Shown piece after piece: positions 8,442-16,521 of a stretch of DNA of 58,966 bases. Positions within the stretch are counted from its first letter, which is position 1, and the number at the start of each line of letters is the position of its first letter. Where the stretch lies: contig JACPUE010000067.1 in assembly GCA_016192425.1 (NCBI GenBank), positions 1 through 58,966 on the forward strand, given 5' to 3'. The stretch is from Burkholderiales bacterium (GTDB taxonomy: Bacteria; Pseudomonadota; Gammaproteobacteria; Burkholderiales; Burkholderiaceae_C). A model generated the notes under the pieces. It searched no databases and was not told where the DNA came from. It was given only the letters and a program-made list of their open reading frames with translations. Position numbers and translations under genes: made by a program.

Positions 8442-8933
8442 ATGAGCACCGCCCCCAACACACCCGCCACCGAAGCAACGGCCCTCAAAGCGGCCGCATT
8501 CCCCGCCCCTGCCGCCAAGACGCCTGTGCGCAAGGCGGCCCCCAAGCCAGCGGCCAGCAAAACCGCAACACCCAAAGCACCAGCCGCCAAGGCGTCCATC
8601 GCAGCCAAGGCCCCTGCCGCCAGGCACACGCCCCCCCAAACCGCCGCAGCAAAGCCCGCTACCGCCAAGCCTGTGGCCGCAAAACCCGCCAAGGCAGAAG
8701 CCAAGCCCAAGAAGCCCAAGCTCGTGCGCGACAGCTTCACCATCCCCAAAGACGAATACACCGCCATCGACACACTCAAGGAGCGCAGTGTTGCACTAGG
8801 CCGACCGGCCAAGAAAAGCGAGTTGCTGCGTGCTGGCCTGATGGCGCTGCAGGCCATGTCGCCCAACGCCTTGCGCGCGGCGCTGGAGGCAGTGCCCACC
8901 ATCAAGACCGGCAGGCCCAAGTCCGACAAGTGA
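8442..8933 (+). CDS. Histone H1-like Ala/Lys/Pro-rich protein with C-terminal ribbon-helix-helix domain
   Basis: A 163-residue protein with two parts. Residues about 15-95 are low-complexity, built of A, K, P and T in AAKP/KAPAAK-type repeats like eukaryotic histone H1 tails and bacterial AlgP or PhaF tails. Residues about 97-145 look like a ribbon-helix-helix domain: a short strand DSFTIPKDEY, helix TAIDTLKERSVALG, then helix KKSELLRAGLMALQ. The start is ATG 8442 with AAGGAG 5 bases upstream; a TTG one codon earlier is unlikely. It lies between ppx and sixA-ppk. AlgP of Pseudomonas is known to associate with polyphosphate granules, so a link to polyphosphate or nucleoid organisation is plausible but inferred. 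DNA binding is likely from both parts. Confidence 0.75.
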   Translation: MSTAPNTPATEATALKAAAFPAPAAKTPVRKAAPKPAASKTATPKAPAAKASIAAKAPAARHTPPQTAAAKPATAKPVAAKPAKAEAKPKKPKLVRDSFTIPKDEYTAIDTLKERSVALGRPAKKSELLRAGLMALQAMSPNALRAALEAVPTIKTGRPKSDK

Positions 8934-8955
8934 GCTGCGCCCCGGGGGCGGCAGC

Positions 8956-9417
8956 TCACAGGAACTCGGGCGATTGCACGCTGAGCACCACCGTCTCGCT
9001 CTGGCCCAGGCGCTCGCGCTGGCGCAGCCACCAGACCGAGCCCTTGCGCACCGTGCATTCCCCCGCAGACATGCCCAGCACACAGGCCACGGCCTGGCCC
9101 AGTGCAGGCTGGTGGCCCACCACCAGGATGGCGCCCTTGCCGCCAGGCCACTGCACCAGATCCAGCAAATCCTGCGCCGTGCCATCAGGCAGCAGTTCAG
9201 CACGCAGCTTGTACTTGCGCCCCAAGGCCTGGGCGGTCTGTTCGGTGCGCCGCGCCGGGCTGCACAGCACGCGCAAGCCCTCGGGCAGCTGGCGGTCCAG
9301 CCAGGCGGCCATGCGCGCAGCCTGCTTTTCGCCCCGGGGGGTCAGGGCACGTTGAAGGTCGTCAACACCCACACCGCCCTCTTCGGCTTCTGCATGGCGC
9401 CACAAGATCAGGTCCAT
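8956..9417 (-). CDS. sixA: Phosphohistidine phosphatase SixA
   Basis: A 153-residue small histidine phosphatase. The catalytic RHA motif lies at the start (MDLILWRHAEAE), followed by TPRGEKQA and the second-half motif VLVVGHQPALGQ containing the second catalytic His. SixA removes phosphate from phospho-His, for example on PTS proteins. I chose ATG 9417 because GAGGG lies at proper distance; an ATG five codons earlier is possible. It begins 18 bp after the ppk stop on the same strand, so it is probably cotranscribed with ppk. Confidence 0.88.
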   Translation of the reverse strand: MDLILWRHAEAEEGGVGVDDLQRALTPRGEKQAARMAAWLDRQLPEGLRVLCSPARRTEQTAQALGRKYKLRAELLPDGTAQDLLDLVQWPGGKGAILVVGHQPALGQAVACVLGMSAGECTVRKGSVWWLRQRERLGQSETVVLSVQSPEFL

Positions 9418-9435
9418 ACTGCCCTCGTCCATCCA

Positions 9436-11652
9436 TCAAGCGTGGCGTGGCGCCGGTACGGGGGCGTAGCGACCGGTCAGCGCCGCCTGCGCCCCCGTGC
9501 CCTTGACCACGCTGCCCGCCATGCGGTAGTGGCCGTCAGGCTGCAATTCCCATGCGTCCCGGCTGTCGCGCAGGTAGGCCACCAGGCATTCGTCGATGAT
9601 GCGCTGGCGCAGCTTGGGGTCAGTGATCGGCCAGGCCAGCTCCACACGGCGCATCATGTTGCGGTTCATCCAGTCGGCGCTGGAGCAGTAGAGCTCTTCT
9701 TCCTTGCCGCAGCGGAAGTAGAACACCCGCGAGTGCTCCAGAAACCGCCCGATGATGGAGCGCACACGGATGTTGTCCGTCACCCCGTCCAGTTGCGGCG
9801 GCAAGATGCAGGCGCCGCGCACGATGAGGTCTATGCGCGCACCGCGCTGGCCCGCCAGCACCAGGGCACGCACCAGGGCTTCGTCGGTCAGCGCATTCAT
9901 CTTGGCGACGATGCGCCCGCCTTCGCCGCGCGCTGCCGCCTGCCCCACCTGATCGATTTTTTCCAGCATGCGGCGGTGCAGGTGAAAGGGCGCCACCAGC
10001 AGGCGTCGCATGCGCGGCAAGCGGTTCTGGCTGGCCAGGTGGTTGAACACATTGTCCATGTCGGCCGTGATGTCGCGGTCTGCCGTGAGAAAGCTCAAGT
10101 CGGTATACAGGCGGGCCGTGCTGGGGTTGTAGTTGCCGGTGCCCAGGTGGCCGTAGCGCACCATTTGCCGCCCTTCGCGGCGGGTGACGAGCAGCATCTT
10201 GGCGTGCGTCTTGAGGCCGACCACGCCGTACACCACCTGCGCCCCCACATGTTCGAGCGCCTCGGCCCAGTTGATGTTGGCCTCTTCATCGAAGCGCGCC
10301 TTCAGCTCCACCACGGCCATCACTTCCTTGCCGCGGCGCACGGCTTCGCGCAGCAAGTCCAGCATCTGCGGATCCGACCCCGTACGGTAGATGGTCTGCT
10401 TGATGGCGACCACCTGCGGGTCTTGCACCGCCTCGCGCAGAAAGGCCAGCACGCCATCAAAACTCTCGAACGGCTGGTGCACCAGCACATCGCCCTGTTT
10501 GAGCTGTTCCAGTATGGACGTACCTGGCTGGATCTGGTGCGGCCAGGTAGGCCGCCAGGGGGCAAACAGCCAGGCTGGATTGGCTACCAGGTCGATGAGC
10601 TGCGACAGCCGCACCAGATTGACGGGGCCCTGCACGCGGTACAGCGCAGCGCGTGGCAAGTCGAACTGGTGCAGCAAGAAATCCGCCAGATATTCGGAAC
10701 TTCCCGCCGAAACTTCCAACCGCACCGCAGTACCAAAGTTGCGGTGCTGCAGCCCCTGGCGCAGCACCATGCGCAGGTTGCGCACGTCTTCCTCGTCCAC
10801 GGCCAGGTCGGAATGCCTTGTGACGCGGAACTGCGAAAACTCCACTACCTCGCGGCCCGGAAACAGGTCGGCCAGATGGGCGCGCACTACGCTGGAGACG
10901 CTGACAAACTGCATGCCCTTGGGCGCCACCTTGGTTGGCATGCGCGTAAAACGCGGCAGCAGGCGCGGTACGCGCACGATGGCGATCTCGTTCTCGCGCC
11001 CGAATGCGTCGCTGCCCTTGAGGCGCACGATGAAATTGAGCGACTTGTTTGCCACCTGGGGAAACGGGTGTGCCGGATCCAGGCTGATGGGCACCAGCAG
11101 GGGCCGCACCTCGCGCTCGAAGTACTCCTTCACCCAGCGGCGCTGGATGGCGTTGCGCTCGCCGTGCGAGACGATGCGAACCCCCTCCTGCGCCAGCGCT
11201 GGCATCAGCGCATCGTTGTACAGGGCGTACTGGCGCACCACCAGATCGTGCGCCTTGGCAGACAGCGCCTCGAAGGTAGCCACCGTGTGCTCGCCCTTGG
11301 TTTCGCCCGTGCGGGCTGCAGTGATGTGCGGCTCGGCACGCACCTCGAAGAACTCGTCCAGGTTCGAGGAGACGATGCACAGGTAGCGCAAGCGCTCCAG
11401 CAAGGGCACATCTTTGCGTCCCACCCAATGGAACACCCGCTCATTGAAGGCCAGGATGCTGTGGTCCCGGTCCAGCAAGCGCAATTGCGCTGCCGATGCA
11501 CGGGCAACCGCGGCAGATACGGGGGGCGCTGGGAGCGATCCTGCATCATGGTGCTGCAAGGCATCCGATGCATGCAGAGAAGAATCCTGGGCATTCACGG
11601 GTGCGGTCGAAGGAGTTTCCGTGGCACTACCGGCATTTTTTGTTGTGGACAT
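9436..11652 (-). CDS. ppk: Polyphosphate kinase 1
   Basis: A 738-residue PPK1, which makes polyphosphate from ATP. The order is an N-terminal helical domain (LLDRDHSILAFNERVFHW), a head domain, and two phospholipase-D-like C domains. The catalytic region includes IKQTIYRTG, KARFDEEANI and VGLKTHAKMLL, whose His is the expected phospho-carrier, and the second conserved block around RMLEKIDQV. I start at ATG 11652 (MSTTKNAG); six codons of upstream frame begin only with TTG. A Pho box with a well-placed -10-like hexamer lies 49 bp upstream, so control by PhoB is likely. Confidence 0.95.
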   Translation of the reverse strand: MSTTKNAGSATETPSTAPVNAQDSSLHASDALQHHDAGSLPAPPVSAAVARASAAQLRLLDRDHSILAFNERVFHWVGRKDVPLLERLRYLCIVSSNLDEFFEVRAEPHITAARTGETKGEHTVATFEALSAKAHDLVVRQYALYNDALMPALAQEGVRIVSHGERNAIQRRWVKEYFEREVRPLLVPISLDPAHPFPQVANKSLNFIVRLKGSDAFGRENEIAIVRVPRLLPRFTRMPTKVAPKGMQFVSVSSVVRAHLADLFPGREVVEFSQFRVTRHSDLAVDEEDVRNLRMVLRQGLQHRNFGTAVRLEVSAGSSEYLADFLLHQFDLPRAALYRVQGPVNLVRLSQLIDLVANPAWLFAPWRPTWPHQIQPGTSILEQLKQGDVLVHQPFESFDGVLAFLREAVQDPQVVAIKQTIYRTGSDPQMLDLLREAVRRGKEVMAVVELKARFDEEANINWAEALEHVGAQVVYGVVGLKTHAKMLLVTRREGRQMVRYGHLGTGNYNPSTARLYTDLSFLTADRDITADMDNVFNHLASQNRLPRMRRLLVAPFHLHRRMLEKIDQVGQAAARGEGGRIVAKMNALTDEALVRALVLAGQRGARIDLIVRGACILPPQLDGVTDNIRVRSIIGRFLEHSRVFYFRCGKEEELYCSSADWMNRNMMRRVELAWPITDPKLRQRIIDECLVAYLRDSRDAWELQPDGHYRMAGSVVKGTGAQAALTGRYAPVPAPRHA

Positions 11653-11684
11653 GAGCGCAATCACCAGCAAAGTGGAACCACGGA

Positions 11685-11718
11685 AGTATTCGACAACAGC
11701 ATGACTGTTTCGTGACAG
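11685..11718 (-). promoter_or_regulatory. Pho box and -10 of the ppk promoter
   Basis: On the minus strand CTGTCAC (11718-11712), GAAA, and CAGTCAT (11707-11701) form an 18-bp Pho box matching 12 of 14 consensus positions. AATACT at 11690-11685 follows after 10 bp, the same spacing as at pstS. Another CTGTCAC lies on the plus strand at 11738-11744. This places ppk, and probably sixA, under PhoB. Confidence 0.75.
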
Positions 11719-11773
11719 TCACAAATCCATCCGTATTCTGTCACTTGCACAAGGCACAGGTGTACCTTGTGCC

Positions 11774-12589
11774 TCAGGTTCCCAGAAAGTGCTTGCGGTA
11801 CTTCGACGGCAGATCGGCGATGCGCATGAGCATGGGCAGATCGGCTGAGTTGAAATCAGGATCCCAGGCCGGAGCACCCAGCACCTTGGCTCCCAGGCGC
11901 AGGTAGCCCTTGATGAGCGCAGGCGGCTCGATGTCCAGCGAATCGTCCAGCCGCTCTACGGGCAAGGGCAGACGTGGACGCACCTGGTATTCGATGGGCG
12001 CCAGATGGGTCTGGCGCACCTGGCGCCAGATGCTGGCCGCCGTGTCGCCGGACACCACGCCGTTGTGCATCATGGGAATGCTGGCGCAGCCCACCATGGT
12101 GTCGAGCTGGTTGCGCACCATGAAGTCTGCCAACGCACCCCAGAGGGCCAGAATCACGCCACCATGGCGGTGCTCGGCATGCACACAGCTGCGCCCCAGC
12201 TCCACCATGCGCGCACGCAGGCTGCGCAGGCGCGTCAGGTCGAACTCGGTATCGCTGTAGGTGCTGCCAATGCGGCGCGCCTGCGCAGGCGTCAGCACGC
12301 GGTAGGTGCCAATGACCTCCTGGCTCTGGGCATCGCGCACCAGCAGGTGCTCGCAGTAGTCGTCGAACACATCGATATCATGGCCGGGAAGCGTGGGCTT
12401 GAGGCGCGCACCCATCTCCACGGCAAACACTTCGTACCTCAGGCGCTGCGCCGCCCGAACTTCGTCGAGGTGGCGCGCCCAAGCCACTTCCACACCGCCA
12501 CGCGCGCCCGCAGCGTCCGGGCGATGAAGTGACCCCCTGGGCAACGACACAGGGGAGAGCGGAAAAGTGGGGCTGGGCAAGTCGTTCAT
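11774..12589 (-). CDS. olsB: Ornithine N-acyltransferase, OlsB family (GNAT/hemolysin-like)
   Basis: A 271-residue acyltransferase of the OlsB/hemolysin-A GNAT family. OlsB adds a 3-hydroxyacyl group from acyl-ACP to ornithine, the first step to ornithine lipid. Family blocks seen are LRYEVFAVEMGA near residue 50, DVFDDYCEHLLV, VIGTYRVL, MVELGRSCVH and the C-terminal IKGYLRLGAKV with a DFN motif close behind. The start is ATG 12589 with AGGAG upstream. No olsA partner adjoins it; in other bacteria that gene may be elsewhere. Ornithine lipids often replace phospholipids when phosphate is scarce, which suits its place just upstream of ppk. Substrate is inferred from family. Confidence 0.75.
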   Translation of the reverse strand: MNDLPSPTFPLSPVSLPRGSLHRPDAAGARGGVEVAWARHLDEVRAAQRLRYEVFAVEMGARLKPTLPGHDIDVFDDYCEHLLVRDAQSQEVIGTYRVLTPAQARRIGSTYSDTEFDLTRLRSLRARMVELGRSCVHAEHRHGGVILALWGALADFMVRNQLDTMVGCASIPMMHNGVVSGDTAASIWRQVRQTHLAPIEYQVRPRLPLPVERLDDSLDIEPPALIKGYLRLGAKVLGAPAWDPDFNSADLPMLMRIADLPSKYRKHFLGT

Positions 12590-12695
12590 GGTGGACTCCT
12601 GGTTGGCGCGCCCCCGGTGCAGACTCGGCGAGTCGGCACCCGGCAGCAGACCCACGCAGTGTGGGTGTGCGGCATGAAGCCAGCGTGTCAACTCC

Positions 12696-12713
12696 ATGAA
12701 TGAACGATGACAC
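12696..12713 (-). promoter_or_regulatory. Weak Pho-box candidate upstream of olsB
   Basis: On the minus strand GTGTCAT, CGTT, CATTCAT matches 11 of 14 Pho-box positions, about 107 bp before the olsB start. I see no clear -10 at the usual 10-bp spacing, so this may be chance. Confidence 0.3.
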
Positions 12714-12744
12714 CACCCTCGGCATACAGACCGGCGAACCCGTG

Positions 12745-13395
12745 CTACCCGCCCCACCCCTGAAGCAGCAGGCCCCAGGCCAGCCAGCCCATCATCACAG
12801 CCACCGACAGGTCCAGCACGCGCCATGCCTGGGGCCGCGCAAACACCGGCGCCAGCCAGCGCGCACCAAAGCCCAGCCCCAAAAACCACAAGGCACTGGC
12901 ACTGGTGGCCCCCAGCCAGAAAACGCCTTGCGCCCCCGCAGGCTGCTGCGCACCCATGGCCCCAATCAGCAGCACCGTATCCAGGTACACATGGGGGTTG
13001 AGCAGGCTGATGCCCAGCACCTGGGCCAGCACCTGCCGGGGCGCCTGCCGCTGGCCCTGCGCCTGCGCCTGCAGGGCCTGGGGCTGCAGCGCACGGCCCA
13101 AGGCCTGCCAGGCGTACCAGGCCAGGGCCGCCGCCCCCAGCCAGGCCACCGCACGCAGCAGCACCGGGCTGCGCGCCAGAAATGCCGCCAGGCCGCTGAT
13201 GCCCAGCGCCATAAGCGCGGCATCCAGTGCCACACACACCAGCACCACCAAAGCCACATGCTCGCGCCGCAGGCCCTGGCGCAGCACATAGGTGTTCTGC
13301 GCCCCGATGGCGGCGATGAGCGACAACGTGAGCCCCAGCCCCGCCACAAAAACCGGCGCAATGGAAGAAGAATCCAAAACCACAGAAGACAACAT
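12745..13395 (-). CDS. argO: LysE/ArgO-type amino-acid exporter
   Basis: A 216-residue LysE-family exporter with about five or six hydrophobic segments. Near the N-terminus it has GLGLTLSLIAAIGAQNTYVL, with the GAQN signature of LysE/ArgO proteins, and LLNPHVYLDT in the middle. It should export basic amino acids such as arginine or lysine. It is divergent from the argP gene 74 bp away, as in the argO/argP and lysE/lysG systems, so induction by ArgP is expected. Separation of ArgO from LysE by specificity is not possible here. Confidence 0.88.
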   Translation of the reverse strand: MLSSVVLDSSSIAPVFVAGLGLTLSLIAAIGAQNTYVLRQGLRREHVALVVLVCVALDAALMALGISGLAAFLARSPVLLRAVAWLGAAALAWYAWQALGRALQPQALQAQAQGQRQAPRQVLAQVLGISLLNPHVYLDTVLLIGAMGAQQPAGAQGVFWLGATSASALWFLGLGFGARWLAPVFARPQAWRVLDLSVAVMMGWLAWGLLLQGWGG

Positions 13396-13408
13396 GGTGG
13401 GCAGTATG

Positions 13409-13458
13409 CTGGTGCACCATTCCCTGCACCAGCAAATCCTGCTAATCTGAAATCAGCA
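13409..13458. promoter_or_regulatory. Two palindromes in the argO/argP gap
   Basis: CTGGTGCA (13409-13416) and TGCACCAG (13425-13432) form a perfect 8-bp inverted repeat. Next to it TGCTAAT and ATCAGCA (13440-13458) form a near-perfect palindrome with the T-N11-A feature of LysR-family sites. The latter is the likely ArgP site. The former overlaps the region upstream of argO. Confidence 0.55.
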
Positions 13459-13469
13459 TTGCTTAAACC

Positions 13470-14369
13470 ATGCTCGACCCTACCTTGCTGACCACCCTGG
13501 CCATCGTTGCGCGCGAAGGCAGCTTCGAGCGCGCTGCAGGTGTGCTGCACGTCACGCCCTCGGCCGTGTCGCAGCGCATCCGCCTGCTGGAAGACCGCGC
13601 TGGCGCCGTGCTGGTGGTGCGCGGCCAACCCTGCACCCCCACAGAACTGGGCGCACGGCTGTGCCGCCATGCGCAGACGGTGGCGCTGCTGGAAGACGAG
13701 CTGCGGCGCGATCTTCCCTGGGTGGGCGGCGCGCAAGAGGGCCTGCTGCGCACCACGGTGCGCATCGCCATCAATGCCGACAGCCTGGCCACCTGGTTCA
13801 TTGCCGCGCTGCAGGCTTTCAGTGCCGAGGACGACACCCTGGTGGACGTGGCCGTGGACGACCAGGACCACACCGGTGACTGGCTGCGCCGGGGCCATGT
13901 GCTGGGCGCGGTGACCTCGCTGGCACAACCCATCCAGGGCTGCCGCAGCCGCAAGCTGGGCGGCCTGCGCTACCTGGCTACCGCATCGCCCGCCTATGTG
14001 CAGCACTGGTTTGCGCAAGGGGTCACCCCGGCCGCACTGGCGCAGGCCCCCAGCCTGGTGTTTGACCGCAACGACCGCCTGCAGGACCGCTGGGTGCGCC
14101 GCGCCGTGCGCAAGCAGGTACCGCTGTCGGCCCACCGACTGCCCTCCACCCAGGCCTTTGTGGACGCCTGCCTCTGCGGCATTGGCTGGGGCATGAACCC
14201 TTGGCACCTGGTGCATGAACACTTGCGCAGCGGCCGCCTGGTGGAACTGCTGCCCGGCCAACACCTGGACGTGCCGCTGTACTGGCAATGCGCCACCCTG
14301 CCCTTGCCCGCACTGGAGCGGCTGGGGCGGTGCGTGCAGCAAGCGGCGGGGGCAGCGCTGGTGCGTTAG
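13470..14369 (+). CDS. argP: LysR-family regulator ArgP (LysG/IciA)
   Basis: A 299-residue LysR-type regulator of the ArgP branch. The N-terminal helix-turn-helix covers about residues 3-60 (FERAAGVLHVTPSAVSQRI), followed by the LysR linker and an effector-binding domain. ArgP-family proteins sense basic amino acids and activate the exporter gene. The start is ATG 13470. The stop overlaps the end of the convergent DUF4166 gene by 3 bases. The divergent layout with argO supports the call. Confidence 0.9.
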   Translation: MLDPTLLTTLAIVAREGSFERAAGVLHVTPSAVSQRIRLLEDRAGAVLVVRGQPCTPTELGARLCRHAQTVALLEDELRRDLPWVGGAQEGLLRTTVRIAINADSLATWFIAALQAFSAEDDTLVDVAVDDQDHTGDWLRRGHVLGAVTSLAQPIQGCRSRKLGGLRYLATASPAYVQHWFAQGVTPAALAQAPSLVFDRNDRLQDRWVRRAVRKQVPLSAHRLPSTQAFVDACLCGIGWGMNPWHLVHEHLRSGRLVELLPGQHLDVPLYWQCATLPLPALERLGRCVQQAAGAALVR

Positions 14370-14956
14370 CGCCTGTCTACGGCAAACCGTCCGGCGTACC
14401 GGAACACCTGACCCAGCCACGGATGCACCATGCGAAAGTCCATGGCGTAGTGCTGGGCGTCCAAGGCGTGCTCGTCGATCAGCGTGTGGCCCAGCAGCCA
14501 GCGTTCGCTCCATCGCCACTGCCAGCGGCCCAGCCTCAGCACAAAGCACACGCCTTCGTAGTGCAGCGCATCGCCAACCACCTGAGGGGCCAGCTCCAGG
14601 CCCAGCCAGGGGTTGACATATTCCACCAGCCGCACACCGCCCTCCAGCACCCACAGGCTGTTGAAGTGCAGCGCCCGGCCGTCTGCGTAGGTCAGGGTGC
14701 GTTGCCAGCGCTGCTGCATGCCTTGGGTCTGGCGCTGCACCACGGTGTGCACCTGGGGTTGGGCGCGGTGCACCAACGCACCCAGCCCGCGCAGCAGCCA
14801 CAGCAGCGGCGCCATCCAGCGGGGGAACTCCACATCCATGGCGCCCACCTCGCGCACGCTGCCCCCTGCGTAGTGCGCCCGCAGCGTGGGATGCAGGCGT
14901 TGCCAATCCGGCCCCAGGGATTGGGCCAGCGGGCTTTCGGGTGTTGGCTGCGTCAT
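14366..14956 (-). CDS. DUF4166 domain protein
   Basis: A 196-residue protein resembling the DUF4166 family, whose role is unknown. Seen features are the start MTQPTPESPLAQSLG, the segment LHPTLRAHYAGGSVREVGAM typical of the family N-terminus, and a Trp-rich C-terminal half. No signal peptide is clear. It is the last gene of a four-gene operon (40-residue peptide, SDR, DUF2269, DUF4166), and its ATG overlaps the DUF2269 stop as ATGA. Such genes travel together with SDR proteins in related bacteria. Confidence 0.75.
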   Translation of the reverse strand: MTQPTPESPLAQSLGPDWQRLHPTLRAHYAGGSVREVGAMDVEFPRWMAPLLWLLRGLGALVHRAQPQVHTVVQRQTQGMQQRWQRTLTYADGRALHFNSLWVLEGGVRLVEYVNPWLGLELAPQVVGDALHYEGVCFVLRLGRWQWRWSERWLLGHTLIDEHALDAQHYAMDFRMVHPWLGQVFRYAGRFAVDRR

Positions 14957-15438
14957 ACAGAACCTCCGGGCAGATGCTTGAACACCATGAGAGCCACCAC
15001 CAGCACCATGGCGGTAAACGCCGGGACACCCAGCCAGAACCACCAGCGCGCCATGCGCCAGTACTGCGGCGGCAGCGGCGTGCCTTGGCGCGCTGCGGTG
15101 TCGGCCAGATCGCGCATGCGGATTTGCAGCCACACCACGGGCAACCAGCAAGCCCCGGCCAGGGCGTAGAGCGCCAGGCTTGCGGCAATCCACCCGCTGG
15201 CCCAGGGCCAACCGGCCAGGTGCGCCATCCACAGGCCGCTGATGGGCTGAAACACGACGGTGGGCGTAGTGAAGCACCAGTCCGCCAGCACCACATGGCG
15301 GTTGGTCACGGCGATGTGCGCCACCTGGCCGCTGCGGTCCGCCATCCATTTGTAGAAAGCACTGCCCAGCCCGGTGCCGAACAGCAGCACCATGCTCAGG
15401 ATGTGCAGGGTCTTGAGGGTAAGGTAGTCCATGGTCAT
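14953..15438 (-). CDS. DUF2269 integral membrane protein
   Basis: A 161-residue predicted inner-membrane protein with about four hydrophobic segments. It opens MTMDYLTLKTLHILSMVLLF, the typical DUF2269 start, with a conserved His in the first helix. Function is unknown. ATG 15438 has GGAG 3 bases upstream and overlaps the SDR stop as ATGA; the end overlaps the DUF4166 start likewise. ATG 15432 is a less favoured alternative. Confidence 0.8.
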   Translation of the reverse strand: MTMDYLTLKTLHILSMVLLFGTGLGSAFYKWMADRSGQVAHIAVTNRHVVLADWCFTTPTVVFQPISGLWMAHLAGWPWASGWIAASLALYALAGACWLPVVWLQIRMRDLADTAARQGTPLPPQYWRMARWWFWLGVPAFTAMVLVVALMVFKHLPGGSV

Positions 15439-16304
15439 TGCTCCAGTCCATCCAGTGCCGGGGCACGGGCTTGAAGGTGTCCACTGCACACTTGCGCGGG
15501 AAGTCGGCCCAAGAAGCGCAGCCACGCGCTGGCATCGGCCCTGTGGCCCTGGCGCAGCATGCGCAGGTTGTCGGCATGGGCCAGCGGCCACCAGGGGCCC
15601 AGCACCCATGCGGCCGAATGCACCAGCGCCCAGGGCAGGTGCACCAGCGTGGTGGGGGCAAGGCCCTGCAAGCGGCGCAGGGTGTGCAGCCATTGGGCAA
15701 AGGTGACGGGGTCTGGGCGCACCAGATCCAATGTCTGCCCCGGCCCAGGGCTGTGCAGGCACTGCAACACGGTGGCAGCCACGTCGCCCACGTACACAGG
15801 CTGAATCTCCTGCATGCCATCGCCCACCACAGGAATCCACGGCAGGCGCGCCAGGCGCATGAACAGGGCCTGGCTGCCCCCGCCCGGCCCGAACACCAGG
15901 CCGGGGCGCAGTACCCAGCCCTGCAGCGGCAGGGCGCGCAAGGCATCGTCGGCAGCACGCTTACTCAGGTGGTAGGGACTGAAGGCGCTGCCGTCCGCAC
16001 CCTGGGCCGAGATTTGCACCACCCGGCGCACGCCCTGGGCATGCGCGGCAGCAAACAGGGCCTGGGGCGCAAGGGTGTGCAGCACATCAAACCGCTGCGC
16101 AGCGGTCTGCCCGATGATGCCCACGGCATTGACCACCGCATCCACCCCGGACAGCAAAGGCTTCCAGGCGGACGGGTTTTGCAGGCTTGCATACGAGTGG
16201 CCCAGGCTGCGCGCTACCGGAACCACCCCATGCCCGGCCCGCAGCAGCGTGCGGTGGATATGGCGCCCCAGAAAGCCGGTGGCGCCTGTGAGCAGAATGT
16301 TCAT
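15435..16304 (-). CDS. NAD(P)-dependent epimerase/dehydratase-like SDR protein
   Basis: A 289-residue extended/atypical short-chain dehydrogenase-like protein. The Rossmann glycine motif lies at the N-terminus (ILLTGATGFLGRHI), followed by VDAVVNAVGI and the YHLSKRAAD segment, in which the YxxxK signature of active SDRs is replaced by YHLSK, a fair match. The substrate is unknown; the family includes NDUFA9-like and quinone-binding members. ATG 16304 overlaps the stop of the 40-residue gene upstream as ATGA. Confidence 0.82.
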   Translation of the reverse strand: MNILLTGATGFLGRHIHRTLLRAGHGVVPVARSLGHSYASLQNPSAWKPLLSGVDAVVNAVGIIGQTAAQRFDVLHTLAPQALFAAAHAQGVRRVVQISAQGADGSAFSPYHLSKRAADDALRALPLQGWVLRPGLVFGPGGGSQALFMRLARLPWIPVVGDGMQEIQPVYVGDVAATVLQCLHSPGPGQTLDLVRPDPVTFAQWLHTLRRLQGLAPTTLVHLPWALVHSAAWVLGPWWPLAHADNLRMLRQGHRADASAWLRFLGRLPAQVCSGHLQARAPALDGLEQ

Positions 16305-16423
16305 GCGGCCTCCCGGCGGGCGGCCATGGCCCTGGCGTGGGCCGCACCCGGTAGCAGTACCAGTGGCAACAGGCGGCCCAGCATGATGAGCACTTGAAGG
16401 GCCAGGATCCAAAGGGGTGGCAT
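16301..16423 (-). CDS. Small hydrophobic peptide, first gene of the SDR operon
   Basis: A 40-residue reading frame, starting ATG 16423, product beginning MPPLWILALQVLIMLG and ending RREAA. AAAGGAG lies 5 bases upstream and is the strongest ribosome site in this operon. Residues about 4-27 are hydrophobic enough for one membrane helix and a basic tail follows. Its TGA overlaps the SDR start as ATGA. It may be a real small membrane protein or a leader cistron ensuring coupled translation. I recognise no family. Confidence 0.6.
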   Translation of the reverse strand: MPPLWILALQVLIMLGRLLPLVLLPGAAHARAMAARREAA

Positions 16424-16521
16424 GGGGAACTCCTTTCATGGGTTGACGGAGTCCAGTGTTCCCAGGTCACGCAGGAAAAACCTCCTTCATGGCCAAACCG
16501 GTGCAGATTCTTGTTCCTGTT

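Noticed and set aside
12590-13435. Upstream extension of the olsB frame through argO
   Set aside because: It overlaps argO out of frame, and a good ribosome site precedes the ATG at 12589.
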